Origin: Bradyrhizobium sp. WSM1417
GTDB lineage: Bacteria > Pseudomonadota > Alphaproteobacteria > Rhizobiales > Xanthobacteraceae
Reading direction: 5' to 3'
Length of the DNA: 64,000 nt
NCBI RefSeq assembly: GCF_000515415.1
Contig: NZ_KI911783.1
Location: 6,497,831 to 6,561,830, forward strand
The position numbers and the translations under genes were made by a program. A model generated the notes under the pieces. It worked only from the letters and a program-made list of their open reading frames with translations, did not search any database and was not told the origin of the DNA. Of this stretch, positions 7,971 to 17,087 are shown piece by piece (position 1 is the stretch's first letter; each line of letters begins with the position of its first letter).

Positions 7971-8945
7971 GTGACGGCGCGACAATTCATGCTGGCGCTG
8001 GCCGCCGGCCTGCTCAGCGCATTCTCCGCAGCCCCGTCCCTGGCGCAAGACTATCCCAACCATTCGGTCCGCATCGTCGTGCCCTTCGGCGCCGGCGGGC
8101 CGGCCGATGTCGCGGCCCGGCAGATCGGCAACGCGCTCCAGGAGAGTTTTGGCCAGCCCTTCGTGATCGAGAACCGCACCGGCGCGGGCGGCGTCATCGG
8201 CACGGTCGAAGCGGCGAAGTCGCCCGCCGACGGCTACACGTTGTTGATGATGTCCAACACCCAGACCGCGAACGAATCCCTGCTGACGCCGGACAAGCGC
8301 AAATACGAGCTGATGCGCGACCTCGCGCCGATCGCCCCGGTGAACGCTTCCGATCTCGTCATCGTTGTGAACCCGCAAGTCGCAGCGAAGACGCTGCAGG
8401 AGTTCGTCGCACTCGCCAAGTCGCAGCCAGGCAAATTGAACTACGCCTCCTCCGGCCAGGGCACGCCCTATCACATGGCCGGCGAGCTGTTCAAAGCCAT
8501 GGCCGGCATCGACCTCGTCCACGTGCCCTATCGCAACAGTGGCGAGGCACGCAGCGGCGTGATCGGCGGGCAGGTGCAGATGATGATCGACGCCGTGCCG
8601 GCGATGGCGCCGAACATCGGCGAGAACCAGGTCCGCGCGCTCGCGACCACCGGCAAGCAGCGCTCAGCGGTGCTCCCGAACGTGCCGACCGCGATCGAGG
8701 CGGGGCTCGCAGGCTATGAAGCCACGATCTGGCTCGGCCTGATGGCGCCAGCCGGCACGCCGAAGCCCGTGATCGACAAGCTCAATGCCGCCGTGAACGC
8801 AATGGTGAAGCGGCCCGACATCGTCAAGCTCTGGACTGCGCAGGGCGCGGTGCCGATGTCGATGACGCCGGAGGAATTCGACAAATTCCTGCGCGGCGAC
8901 ATCGAGAAGTGGGCCGACGTGGTCAAAAAGTTCGACAAGTCCTGA
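7971..8945 (+). CDS. Bug/TctC-family periplasmic solute-binding receptor
   Basis: This 324-residue protein has a Sec signal peptide (hydrophobic LALAAGLLSAF, cleavage likely after PSLA) and the Bug-family signature: YPNHSVRIVVPFGAGGPADVAAR at the mature N-terminus, GYTLLMM, and a C-terminal EFDKFLRGDIEKWADVVKK. Such receptors bind carboxylates or aromatic acids in the periplasm. I chose the GTG at 7971 because AGGGAGGT sits just upstream; an in-frame ATG at 7989 is the alternative. The matching TctA/TctB membrane proteins are absent here. It lies 15 bases before the molybdenum hydroxylase operon, suggesting it captures that enzyme's substrate. Confidence 0.88.
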   Translation: MTARQFMLALAAGLLSAFSAAPSLAQDYPNHSVRIVVPFGAGGPADVAARQIGNALQESFGQPFVIENRTGAGGVIGTVEAAKSPADGYTLLMMSNTQTANESLLTPDKRKYELMRDLAPIAPVNASDLVIVVNPQVAAKTLQEFVALAKSQPGKLNYASSGQGTPYHMAGELFKAMAGIDLVHVPYRNSGEARSGVIGGQVQMMIDAVPAMAPNIGENQVRALATTGKQRSAVLPNVPTAIEAGLAGYEATIWLGLMAPAGTPKPVIDKLNAAVNAMVKRPDIVKLWTAQGAVPMSMTPEEFDKFLRGDIEKWADVVKKFDKS

Positions 8946-8960
8946 GACCGTAGAGCGACA

Positions 8961-9431
8961 ATGCCCAGCATTCAATTCCAGCTCAACGGCACGGCCGCGG
9001 CCGTGGATGCCGATCCGGATCAGACGCTGCTCGACGTGCTGCGCAGCCGGCTCGGCGTTACAAGTCCGCATTTCGGCTGCGGAGCCGGCGAGTGCGGCGC
9101 CTGCCAGGTCATGGTCGGCGACCGCGCGATGGCCTCGTGCGACCTGCCGATGTGGTCGGTCGCGGACAAGGAGGTCGTTACGGTAGAAGGTCTCGGCACG
9201 GCGGAGCAACCGCATCCGCTGCAACGCGCCTTTATATCCGAGCAGGCGATGCAGTGCGGCTATTGCGTCTCGGGAATCCTGATCAGCGCGGCGGCGCTAC
9301 TGAAGCGCAATCCGTCGCCGACGGAGGCGGAGGTGAAAGCGGCGCTTGATCGCAATCTGTGCCGCTGCGGATCGCACAACCGCATGGTCCGCGCCGTGCT
9401 GCGGGCGGCCGCGGAGATGGCGGCATCATGA
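8961..9431 (+). CDS. [2Fe-2S] small subunit of a molybdenum hydroxylase
   Basis: This 156-residue protein is a CoxS/IorA-type subunit. A plant-type ferredoxin cluster is bound by C40, C45, C48 and C60 (FGCGAGECGAC), and a second, all-helical [2Fe-2S] domain by C99, C102, C134 and C136 (QCGYC, CRC). It passes electrons from the Mo cofactor in the large subunit to an external acceptor. The gene overlaps the large-subunit start by four bases (ATGA). No FAD-subunit gene is present, so this is the two-subunit type seen in isoquinoline or nicotinate dehydrogenases. The substrate is probably an N-heterocycle or aldehyde, by inference only. Confidence 0.92.
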   Translation: MPSIQFQLNGTAAAVDADPDQTLLDVLRSRLGVTSPHFGCGAGECGACQVMVGDRAMASCDLPMWSVADKEVVTVEGLGTAEQPHPLQRAFISEQAMQCGYCVSGILISAAALLKRNPSPTEAEVKAALDRNLCRCGSHNRMVRAVLRAAAEMAAS

Positions 9432-11563
9432 GTGCGCCGTCCCCTGCCCCGACACTGCCGGTCAGCCTTGTTGCCAATCCCAAGCTGTCATCCTGGCTGA
9501 AGCTCGTCGGCGAAGGCCGTGTGGCGATCTCGCCCGGCAAGGTCGAGATCGGCCAGGGCATCGTCACGGCGCTAGCGCAGATCGCAGCGGACGAGCTCGA
9601 CGTCGATATTGGCCGCATCGAGATGATCCGCGCCTCCACGGCGGCAAGTCCGAACGAAGGCGTCACCTCGGGCAGCCTTTCGATCCAGCAGTCCGGACGC
9701 GCGCTGCGCCACGCCTGTGCCGAGGTCCGCCAGCGCTTCCTCGCCGCGGCATCGGAGCGTCTCGGCGTCGATGCGTCGCTGCTCGACATCCATGACGGCA
9801 CGATCTCGGGCCCCGGCAATGTCAGGACCAGCTATTGGGAGTTGGCCGGCGACGTCTCGCTCGACCACGACGCCAAAGCGGGCGCGACAGCGAAGATCGT
9901 CGCCAAACGCACTGTGGCCGGACATTCGGTCCAGCGCGTCGACATTCCCGACAAGGTGTTTGCGCGGCCGCGCTTTATCCATGACTGCCCGCTGCCGGAC
10001 TTGCTGCACGGACGCGTGCTGCGGCCGGACATCTCGGGCGCCAGGCTGATCGCGCTCGACGAAACGGCGACGCGAGCCGTTCCCGGCCTCGTCGCGATCG
10101 TCTGCGACGGCGGCTTTGCCGGGGTGGTTGCCGACAGCGAGACAGCGGCGGAAGCCGCGCTGAAAGCCTTGCGCAAGGGGGCGACATGGTCGGCCGGCGA
10201 GCCGCTACCCGATGAAGATGATCTCGCCGGGTTCCTGATGAGCCAGCCGGTCGAGACCACTGTCATCGACACCAGGACCACTGCAGCAACGATAACGAAA
10301 GCTGCTCGCACCCTCCGCCGGCAATACATCCGTCCCTACATCGCGCATGCCTCGATCGCTCCATCCTGCGCCATGGCCCGATGGGACGGCGATCGTGTCC
10401 ATGTCTGGACGCACAGCCAGGGCGTCTATCTGCTGCGGGCCGACCTCGCGATTGTGCTCAAGCTGCCGGCACAAAATATCGTCGTCGAGCACATGGAAGG
10501 CGCGGGCTGCTACGGACACAATGCCGCCGATGACGTCGCGCTCGATGCCGTGCTGCTGGCGAAAGCGGCCGGCGGCCGTCCGGTGCGGGTGCAGTGGTCG
10601 CGCCACGACGAGATGGCCCACGCGCCGTTCGGCGCGGCGATGGCGATCGAGATCGAGGCCGATCTCGATGCGGACAACGAGATCGTCGGTTGGCGCCATG
10701 CGATCTGGAGCAACGGCCACGCGGCGCGGCCGGGGCGCGCGGCGCAGCCCGCGCTGCTTGCCGCAAGCGAAATTGCGAACTCCTGGCCGCGGATGGTCTC
10801 GACCAATCCGCCCGCGGCCAATGGCGGCGGCGGCGACCGCAACTCCGTTCCGCTCTACGACCTCCCGGGCTGGACGATCACGAGCCACCGGCTCCTGACC
10901 ATGCCGGTGCGGACCTCGGCGCTGCGGACGCTTGGCGGACAAGGCAATGTGTTCGCCATCGAGTCCCTGCTCGACGAGATCGCCACCCTGCGCAGCGAAG
11001 ACCCGATCGCGTTCCGCCTGCGTCATCTGCGCGACGAACGGGCAAAGGAGGTCATTCGCGCGGCGGCACGACGTGCGCAGTGGAAACGGCAGAAGCAGGC
11101 CGGCATCGGTCATGGCGTCGGCTTTGCCCGCTACAAGAACACGGGGGCCTATTGCGCCGCGATTGCGGAGATCGAAGGCACTGATGACATCCGCGTCAAG
11201 CGGCTGACGCTTGCGGTCGATGTCGGCGAGGCCATCAATCCCGACGGCGTCATCAACCAGATCGAGGGGGGCGCGATCCAGGCGACGAGCTGGGTGCTGA
11301 AGGAACGCGTCCGCTTCGACCGCACGCGCATCACATCGACGTCCTGGACCGACTATCCGATCCTCACCTTCAGCGAGGTGCCAATGGTGGATGTCGAGAT
11401 TGTCCAGCGGCCGGAGATCGAGCCGGTCGGCGCCGGCGAGGCCGCCCACGGCCCGGTGACGGCGGCGATCGCGAATGCCGTTTACGATTGCCTCGGCGTG
11501 CGCGTGCGCGACCTGCCGATCACCCGCGACAAGATCATTGCAGCCATGGAGCAGGCGTCGTGA
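9428..11563 (+). CDS. Molybdopterin-binding large subunit of xanthine dehydrogenase family hydroxylase
   Basis: This 711-residue large subunit starts at the ATG overlapping the small subunit's stop. It shows the family's segments: EIGQGIVTALAQIAADEL, MEGAGCYGHNAADDVALDA around the Mo-binding site, RTLGGQGNVFAIES, and the C-terminal VGAGEAAHGPVTAAIANA, whose Glu is the catalytic base. There are no c-type haem motifs, unlike the long NicB-type subunits. There is no twin-arginine signal, so it probably works in the cytoplasm. It resembles the IorB/nicotinate-dehydrogenase-B group. Together with the [2Fe-2S] subunit it would hydroxylate a heteroaromatic ring or oxidise an aldehyde; the substrate is unknown. 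Confidence 0.9.
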   Translation: MSAPSPAPTLPVSLVANPKLSSWLKLVGEGRVAISPGKVEIGQGIVTALAQIAADELDVDIGRIEMIRASTAASPNEGVTSGSLSIQQSGRALRHACAEVRQRFLAAASERLGVDASLLDIHDGTISGPGNVRTSYWELAGDVSLDHDAKAGATAKIVAKRTVAGHSVQRVDIPDKVFARPRFIHDCPLPDLLHGRVLRPDISGARLIALDETATRAVPGLVAIVCDGGFAGVVADSETAAEAALKALRKGATWSAGEPLPDEDDLAGFLMSQPVETTVIDTRTTAATITKAARTLRRQYIRPYIAHASIAPSCAMARWDGDRVHVWTHSQGVYLLRADLAIVLKLPAQNIVVEHMEGAGCYGHNAADDVALDAVLLAKAAGGRPVRVQWSRHDEMAHAPFGAAMAIEIEADLDADNEIVGWRHAIWSNGHAARPGRAAQPALLAASEIANSWPRMVSTNPPAANGGGGDRNSVPLYDLPGWTITSHRLLTMPVRTSALRTLGGQGNVFAIESLLDEIATLRSEDPIAFRLRHLRDERAKEVIRAAARRAQWKRQKQAGIGHGVGFARYKNTGAYCAAIAEIEGTDDIRVKRLTLAVDVGEAINPDGVINQIEGGAIQATSWVLKERVRFDRTRITSTSWTDYPILTFSEVPMVDVEIVQRPEIEPVGAGEAAHGPVTAAIANAVYDCLGVRVRDLPITRDKIIAAMEQAS

Positions 11564-12258
11564 CGACAGTGAGCATTTTGAGTGGAGGCGCGGCGCAAGG
11601 CCTGGTGCGCGGCCTCAGCGATCCCTTCAAGACGCAGACCGGCTTCGGCATCGACGGCGAGTTCGGCGCGGTCGGCATCATGGCCGACAAGCTGCGCGCG
11701 GGAACGGCGGCCGATCTCGTGATCCTGACGCAGGCGCTGCTTGCAAAGCTTGCCGAGGAGACGCTCGTCGTGCCCTCCTCGATCTCGGATGTCGGGCGGG
11801 TCGAGACCGCGCTGGCGGTCCGGAGCCGCGACCCCAAGGTGACCGTGAAGACCGAGACCGATTTGCGCGAGGTACTGCGCAGCGCCGACGCGATCTACGT
11901 CCCTGATACGAAAGCCTCGACGGCGGGACAGCACGTCGCAAAGGTGCTGGATCAGCTCGGCATCGCCTATGAGGTCGCTTCGCGCCTCAAGATCTTTCCC
12001 AACGGCGCGACGGCGATGCGGGAGCTGGCGTCGTCCACTGCGACGCGTCCGATCGGCTGCACACAGGCGACCGAGATCATCGCGACCGACGGCATCATGC
12101 TGTCGGGAGCGCTGCCGCCGGGCTGCGAGCTCGTGACGATGTACACGGCCGGCGTGACCACGCGTACCGCACATCCGCAAGAGGCGGCCGCGCTGATCGC
12201 GTTGCTGACCGGCGCAGACCGCAAGGATCTGCGCCAGCGCGCAGGCTTCACCGGCTAG
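11560..12258 (+). CDS. ModA-like substrate-binding-fold protein lacking a signal peptide
   Basis: This 232-residue protein has the type II periplasmic-binding-protein pattern of molybdate-binding ModA relatives (GGAAQGLVRGL, FGAVGIMADKLRAGTAADLVI, IGCTQATEII). The start is a GTG overlapping the large-subunit stop (GTGA), so it is translationally coupled to the molybdenum hydroxylase. It begins directly with a beta-strand (TTVSILSGGA) and has no hydrophobic leader, so it should stay in the cytoplasm. No ModB or ModC partner is nearby. Molybdate or cofactor delivery, or sensing a pathway ligand, are possible roles; none is proven. Confidence 0.82.
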   Translation: MTTVSILSGGAAQGLVRGLSDPFKTQTGFGIDGEFGAVGIMADKLRAGTAADLVILTQALLAKLAEETLVVPSSISDVGRVETALAVRSRDPKVTVKTETDLREVLRSADAIYVPDTKASTAGQHVAKVLDQLGIAYEVASRLKIFPNGATAMRELASSTATRPIGCTQATEIIATDGIMLSGALPPGCELVTMYTAGVTTRTAHPQEAAALIALLTGADRKDLRQRAGFTG

Positions 12259-12267
12259 ATAGCCGCC

Positions 12268-13074
12268 CTATGTGTGCAACTGGGTGAGGCCGGTCGGCGG
12301 TCCGTCCACGGCGGTCCAGCCACCATCGACGAACAGCGTGCTGCCGCTGACATAGCTCGCGGCGTCCGAGGCGAGATAGGCGACGGCGGTAGCGACCTCG
12401 TCGGCGCTGCTCCAGCGGTTGAACACGGTATGGCCGGCGTAGAGATTGTAGATGTCGGGGCGCTGCTTGAACGGGCCGGTCAGCGCGGTCTCGGCAATGC
12501 TCGGCGCAATCGCGTTGACGCGCACGCCGGAGCGTCCGACCTCGGACGCAAAGCCCTTCACCAGCAGGCCGATGGCTGCCTTGGTCGAGCCGTAGACGCC
12601 GAGACCCGGCTCGATGGTCACCGCGCGCACCGAGGAGCAGGCGATGATGCTGCCGCCCTTCTGCTCGACCATGATGCGGCCGAAGGCCTGGAAGAACCAG
12701 ACCGTGCCCTTGATGTTGAGGTTGAGAACGCGGTCGAGATCCTCCTCGGTGTAGTCGAGGATGGTCTTGCGGATGTTGAGCCCGGGCGTCGTCACCGCGA
12801 TGTCGAGCCGCGAAAATTTCTGCATCACGGTCTTGGCCAGCGCGTTGACGTCCGCGGCGCTCGCCGCGTCACACGCAGCCGTCTCGGCCCAGCCGCCCTT
12901 CTCACGAATGCCAGCGGCGGTTGCTTCAGCGGCGTCAAGCGCGCGATCGGCGCAGACGACACGGGCGCCGAGCCCGGCCAGCGCCTCGGCCGACGACTTG
13001 CCGATGCCCGAGGCAGCGCCCAGCACCACGGCCGTCTTGCCGGTGAGATCGAAGAGCTTGCGATAGTCAGTCAC
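12268..13074 (-). CDS. Short-chain dehydrogenase/reductase
   Basis: This 268-residue classical SDR has the cofactor motif GAASGIGK near residue 18-25, VVCADRALDAAE after the second strand (acidic residue suggests NAD preference), the catalytic YGSTKAA motif, and a C-terminal SGSTLFVDGGWTAVDG. The start is a GTG at 13074 preceded by GGGAGAA. It is last in a four-gene minus-strand run with the TRAP transporter (dctP, dctQ, dctM), 24 bases after dctM, so it most likely oxidises or reduces the imported hydroxy- or keto-acid. It is convergent with the ModA-like gene. Confidence 0.9.
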   Translation of the reverse strand: MTDYRKLFDLTGKTAVVLGAASGIGKSSAEALAGLGARVVCADRALDAAEATAAGIREKGGWAETAACDAASAADVNALAKTVMQKFSRLDIAVTTPGLNIRKTILDYTEEDLDRVLNLNIKGTVWFFQAFGRIMVEQKGGSIIACSSVRAVTIEPGLGVYGSTKAAIGLLVKGFASEVGRSGVRVNAIAPSIAETALTGPFKQRPDIYNLYAGHTVFNRWSSADEVATAVAYLASDAASYVSGSTLFVDGGWTAVDGPPTGLTQLHT

Positions 13075-13098
13075 GGATCAATTCTCCCTGCGTTGCTG

Positions 13099-14391
13099 CT
13101 ATCCCTTGTAGCCCATCAGCAGGCGGGGCAGCCACAGCGAGAACGCGGGGACGTAGGTCACGAACATCAGAGCTGCAATCAGGGCGGTGTAGAACGGCAG
13201 GATGGTGCGCATCACCGCGCCCACCGAGATGCCGCCGATGGCGCAACCCACGAACTGCGTGGTCCCGACCGGCGGGGTGTTCAGCCCGAGGGCGCAGTTG
13301 ATCAGCATCAGCATGCCGAACTGCACCGGATCCATGCCCGCCTTCATCGCGATCGGCAGGAAGATGGGCGTGCAGATCAAGATGGTCGCGGCCATGTCCA
13401 TGAACGTGCCCAGCACGAACAGGATGACGTTGATGAGCAGGAAGATGACCCAGGGCTGCGTCGAGACCCTGCTCATCATCTCGCCGGCGAAGTCGGCGAC
13501 CTCGTAAAGCCCCATCAAATACTGGAACATGGTGGAGACGCCGATCAGCAGCAGCACCACCCCCGTCGTCTTCACCGCCTTGGCCGCAGCGCGCAGGAAG
13601 TTCGGCAAGGTCATGGTGCGGTAGATGAAGAACGTCAGCAGGATCGTGTAGGTGACCGCGACGGCCGCGGATTCGGTTGCCGTGAAGACGCCGGACAGGA
13701 TGCCCGCCAGGATGATACCGACGATCAGAAGGCCGGGCAGAGCGGCCGCGAACGAACGGAAAACCGCGGGCCAGCCCGGGAATTTGCCGGCCGGATAGCC
13801 GCGCTTCACCGCGACCGCGTAAGCGGCGACCAGCATGCATACCATCAGCACCAGCGCCGGCAGGAGGCCGGCGGCGATCAGCGCACCGATCGAGACCTTG
13901 CCGCCGGCGGCGAGCGCATAGATGATCATGTTGTGACTGGTCGGCATCAGCGCTCCGACCAGCGAGGCATGGGTGGTGACGTTGACGGCGTAGTCGGTGT
14001 CGAAACCTTCCTTCTTCATCATGGGGATCATCACCGCCCCCATCGCCGACACGTCGGCCACGGGCGAACCGGACACGCCGCCGAACAGCGTGCAGGCGAC
14101 CACGTTCGACATGCCGAGCCCGCCGCGGATGTGTCCGACGAGATTCTTGGCGAGCTGCACGATCTTGTCGGCGACGCCGCCATGCAGCATCAGCTCACCG
14201 CTGAAGACGAAGAACGGGATGGCGAGGAAGGAGAAGATGTTCATCCCCGACATCATCTGCTGGAAAATGACGGCGACCGGGAGGCCTTCGTAGAGGATGG
14301 TGCAAATCGCCGACAGGCCGATCGCGAAGGCGACCGGGACGCCGAGGACGAGAAAGCCGAAGAAAGTGGCGCCGAGAATGATCAATTCCAT
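13099..14391 (-). CDS. TRAP transporter large permease (DctM family)
   Basis: This 430-residue inner-membrane protein starts MELIILGATFFGFLVLGVPVAFAIG and contains a dozen hydrophobic segments, as expected for the DctM subunit that moves solute using a sodium gradient. Typical stretches are FSGELMLHGGVADKIV, GGVSGSPVADVSAMGAVMIP and GLNTPPVGTTQFVG. The start at 14391 overlaps the small permease by 10 bases. The longer frame upstream of it is only the dctQ gene read out of frame. Confidence 0.93.
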   Translation of the reverse strand: MELIILGATFFGFLVLGVPVAFAIGLSAICTILYEGLPVAVIFQQMMSGMNIFSFLAIPFFVFSGELMLHGGVADKIVQLAKNLVGHIRGGLGMSNVVACTLFGGVSGSPVADVSAMGAVMIPMMKKEGFDTDYAVNVTTHASLVGALMPTSHNMIIYALAAGGKVSIGALIAAGLLPALVLMVCMLVAAYAVAVKRGYPAGKFPGWPAVFRSFAAALPGLLIVGIILAGILSGVFTATESAAVAVTYTILLTFFIYRTMTLPNFLRAAAKAVKTTGVVLLLIGVSTMFQYLMGLYEVADFAGEMMSRVSTQPWVIFLLINVILFVLGTFMDMAATILICTPIFLPIAMKAGMDPVQFGMLMLINCALGLNTPPVGTTQFVGCAIGGISVGAVMRTILPFYTALIAALMFVTYVPAFSLWLPRLLMGYKG

Positions 14392-14930
14392 GAGGGGACG
14401 ACCTCTTCGCCGCGCAGGAGGGCGATGATGTGCTCGATTGAAAAGGAGACGATCAGGACGCCGGATGCGATCAGCGGCACGTAGCGGATGACCTCGGGCA
14501 GCCCGAGATTGGGGATCTTCACCGTTCCGACCGAGGCTCCGAGGATCCAGCCGTTGTAGGCCATCGCGACGCCGAACCCGGCCACCAAAACGTGGATGAC
14601 AAGCTCGATTTTCTCTCGCGCCTGGTCCGGCAGCATCACCAGCAAGCTGTCCATGCCGATATGCCCGGCATCGCGCACGCCGACGGCGGCGCCGATCAAC
14701 GTGACATAGAGGATCAGAACCAATGCAAGGTTCTCCGTCCAGGTCGGGCTGGAATTGAGCACGTAGCGTCCGAACACCTGGTAGAAGACGATGGTGACGA
14801 TGACGAGCAGTCCGGTCACCGACAGATACATCCCTAGCCGAGCGAGGGGAGCATTGATCCGGGACAGCAAGCCGGTGGACGGGCGTCCGGCTACGTCCAG
14901 TTCGTGGTCTGCGACGTGAGGGTCTGTCAT
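14382..14930 (-). CDS. TRAP transporter small permease (DctQ family)
   Basis: This 182-residue protein has four predicted membrane segments (about MYLSVTGLLVIVTIVFYQ, LALVLILYVTLIGAAV, VIHVLVAGFGVAMAY and YVPLIASGVLIVSF) and the DctQ signature FGRYVLNSSPTWTENLA. It stabilises and couples the large permease to the binding protein. The start at 14930 (MTDPHVADHELD) is chosen because GGAGA lies upstream; an upstream in-frame start has no such site. It lies between dctP and dctM. Confidence 0.9.
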   Translation of the reverse strand: MTDPHVADHELDVAGRPSTGLLSRINAPLARLGMYLSVTGLLVIVTIVFYQVFGRYVLNSSPTWTENLALVLILYVTLIGAAVGVRDAGHIGMDSLLVMLPDQAREKIELVIHVLVAGFGVAMAYNGWILGASVGTVKIPNLGLPEVIRYVPLIASGVLIVSFSIEHIIALLRGEEVVPSWN

Positions 14931-15015
14931 CCGGGTCTCCTTGCAAGTCTCCTTGCGCGCCTCCACTGCGTCGGTCCGGCGTCGCCAGTCGGCGCGCCGG
15001 ACCGACGCTATGGTC

Positions 15016-15987
15016 TTACTTCGTGTCCTGGATACGCTTGACGAGGCCCTTCAGCTTCTCGTCACCGGCGAACTTGTCGTACACCGGCTTCATCGCGTCG
15101 ACGAACTCCGCCTTATTGGCGATCGTCACGACCTGAACACCGGCCGCTTCAACGGTCTTGCGGGACGCCTGCTCACGCTCGTCCCAGAGCTTGCGCATGA
15201 CGGGAACCGATTCCTTGGCCGCCTTGCGGACCATCGCCTGATCTTCCTTGCTCAGCGTGTCCCAGACCGTCTTCGACATCACGAGAACTTCGGGCGCGAG
15301 GGAGTGCTCGGTGACGTTGTAGAACTTGGCGGCCTCGAAATGGCGCGAGGACTCGTAAGACGGCCAGTTGTTCTCGGCAGCGTCCACCAGACCGGTCTTG
15401 AGAGCGGTATAGACTTCGCCATACGGCATCGGGGTCGGATTGGCCCCGAGGCTCTGGATCATGCCGACCCACAGATCGGATTGCTGGACGCGAATTTTCA
15501 GACCCTTGACGTCCGCGAGCGACTTGATCGGTGCCTTGACGGTGTAGATGGACCGGGCGCCGCTGTCGTAATAGGCGAGACCGATCAGGCCTGCGGGCGC
15601 CATGGCCGCCAGGATCTCATCGCCGATCGGCCCGTCAAGGACGGTACGCATGTGCTGCGTGTCCCGGAAGATGAAGGGCAGGCACAACGCGATGGTTTCC
15701 GGCACGAAGTTGTTCAAGGGCGATGCGTTGATCCGCATCATGTCGAGTGCGCCGATCTTGAGCTGCTCGATGGTGTCCTTCTCGGAGCCCAGCGCACCGT
15801 TGGGGAACACTTTCACGCCGAGCTTGCCGCCGCTCGCCGCTGCGAGCTGCTTGCCCATGAACTTGACGGCCTCGACGGTCGGATAATCGGCCGGATGGAT
15901 GTCGGCGGAACGGAAATCGCGTGCGGTCGCCAAGGGGGCTGAGACCGCCATCAGAGCGGCTGTGATGACCCCGGTAAGTATCTTCAT
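15016..15987 (-). CDS. TRAP transporter periplasmic binding protein (DctP family)
   Basis: This 323-residue protein has a signal peptide (MKILTGVITAALMAVSAPLATA) and DctP hallmarks: GKQLAAASGGKLGVKVFPNGALGSE, DLKGLKIRVQQSD-type stretch (DVKGLKIRVQ), and a conserved Arg in this last stretch that usually salt-bridges a carboxylate ligand. It delivers a carboxylic acid to DctQM. A strong AGGAGGAA lies before the ATG. It is divergent from the cyclase-family gene at 16311, sharing a 323-base regulatory gap that holds a 21-bp-spaced repeat. Confidence 0.92.
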   Translation of the reverse strand: MKILTGVITAALMAVSAPLATARDFRSADIHPADYPTVEAVKFMGKQLAAASGGKLGVKVFPNGALGSEKDTIEQLKIGALDMMRINASPLNNFVPETIALCLPFIFRDTQHMRTVLDGPIGDEILAAMAPAGLIGLAYYDSGARSIYTVKAPIKSLADVKGLKIRVQQSDLWVGMIQSLGANPTPMPYGEVYTALKTGLVDAAENNWPSYESSRHFEAAKFYNVTEHSLAPEVLVMSKTVWDTLSKEDQAMVRKAAKESVPVMRKLWDEREQASRKTVEAAGVQVVTIANKAEFVDAMKPVYDKFAGDEKLKGLVKRIQDTK

Positions 15988-16122
15988 CTGAGCTTCCTCC
16001 TGAGTTGATTATGTCGTTGGGCAGATGCTGCGGGCCGCCTTGGGTCGCTCCACTTCCGGTGTGAAGTCAAGCGCCATTGTCGTCCCTAGGGCGCGCGGCA
16101 TTCTCTGTCCAAGCCAAATCCG

Positions 16123-16156
16123 GCATCGATCGATGCTAGAGTTGCATCGATGGATC
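16123..16156. promoter_or_regulatory. Tandem palindrome-like operator candidate between dctP and cyclase genes
   Basis: GCATCGATCGATGC (16123-16136) is a perfect 14-base palindrome. GCATCGATGGATC begins at 16144, exactly 21 bases later, two helical turns. They lie in the 323-base gap between two divergent genes, where a shared regulator would bind. Nothing else is recognised in that gap (15988-16310). The cognate regulator is not identified. Confidence 0.4.
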
Positions 16157-16310
16157 AAGCCGGCTTTGGGCAGACAACCGGCCCATCGTCCCATTTTTCC
16201 GAAATCATCTGTCGTCTGGCGCGGCAAGCGTTCATGCGCGTTGCTTGACGCCGCCGGTGGGGCCCCCTCAAGATGCTGCGAAACAAAACGGACCATCCCG
16301 AGGAATGCCC

Positions 16311-17087
16311 ATGCCGCGGAAGTTGATCGACATCTCCGTGCCGCTCAGAAACGACGTGACGGCGGATCCGCCGGGCAATCACCCGACGATCCAGTACATC
16401 GATCACCAGCAGGGCCTGCCGCGGATGCTGCAGTTCTTCGAGGGCCTCACGGCACAGGACCTGCCGGACGGCCAGGGCTGGGCCGTCGAGCAGGTCTCGC
16501 TCTCGACCCATAACGGCACGCATCTCGATGCGCCCTGGCACTTCCATCCGACCATGAATCGCGGCGAGCCGTCATGGACGATCGACGAGGTGCCGCTGGA
16601 ATGGTGCTTTCAGCCCGGCGTGAAGCTCGACTTCCGGCGTCTCCCCGATGGCTATGTGGCGAGCGCCGACGACGTCGAGAAGGAGTTGAGGCGGATCGGG
16701 CATACGCTGTCGCCGCTGGAGATCGTCGTCGTCAACACCGGCGCCGGCGCCAGGTTCGGCCAAGCCGACTATGTCAGCTCAGGCTGCGGCATGGGCTATG
16801 AGGCCACCATGTATTTGCTCGAACGCGGCGTGCGGCTGACCGGCACCGACGGCTGGAGCTGGGACGCGCCTTTCGTCCATACCGCGAAGAAATACGCCGA
16901 AACGAAAGATGCCGGCCTGATCTGGGAGGGCCACAAGGCGGGGCGGCACATCGGCTATTGCCATCTCGAGAAGCTGCACAATCTCGACCAGCTGCCTTCG
17001 ACCGGGTTCACGGTCTCGTGCTTTCCGGTGAAGATCGAGCGGGCCTCCGCGGGCTGGACCCGCGCCGTCGCGATCATCGACAGCTAG
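16311..17087 (+). CDS. Cyclase-family metal-dependent hydrolase (kynurenine formamidase-like)
   Basis: This 258-residue protein shows the cyclase-family metal motif HNGTHLDAPWHF (the HxGTHxDxPxHF signature) plus TGDGWS-type context (LTGTDGWSWDAPF). These enzymes hydrolyse amides or lactones, for example N-formylkynurenine or isatin ring opening. The start MPRKLIDISVPLRN at 16311 has GAGGA seven bases upstream. It is divergent from the TRAP transporter and probably acts on the imported compound or a product of it. Its stop overlaps that of the convergent Crp-type gene. Confidence 0.88.
   Translation: MPRKLIDISVPLRNDVTADPPGNHPTIQYIDHQQGLPRMLQFFEGLTAQDLPDGQGWAVEQVSLSTHNGTHLDAPWHFHPTMNRGEPSWTIDEVPLEWCFQPGVKLDFRRLPDGYVASADDVEKELRRIGHTLSPLEIVVVNTGAGARFGQADYVSSGCGMGYEATMYLLERGVRLTGTDGWSWDAPFVHTAKKYAETKDAGLIWEGHKAGRHIGYCHLEKLHNLDQLPSTGFTVSCFPVKIERASAGWTRAVAIIDS

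Noticed and set aside
12274..14484. 736-residue open frame on the plus strand
   Set aside because: It is antisense to the SDR and dctM genes; composition is dominated by His, Asp, Gln and Arg as expected for the reverse strand of a membrane protein gene.
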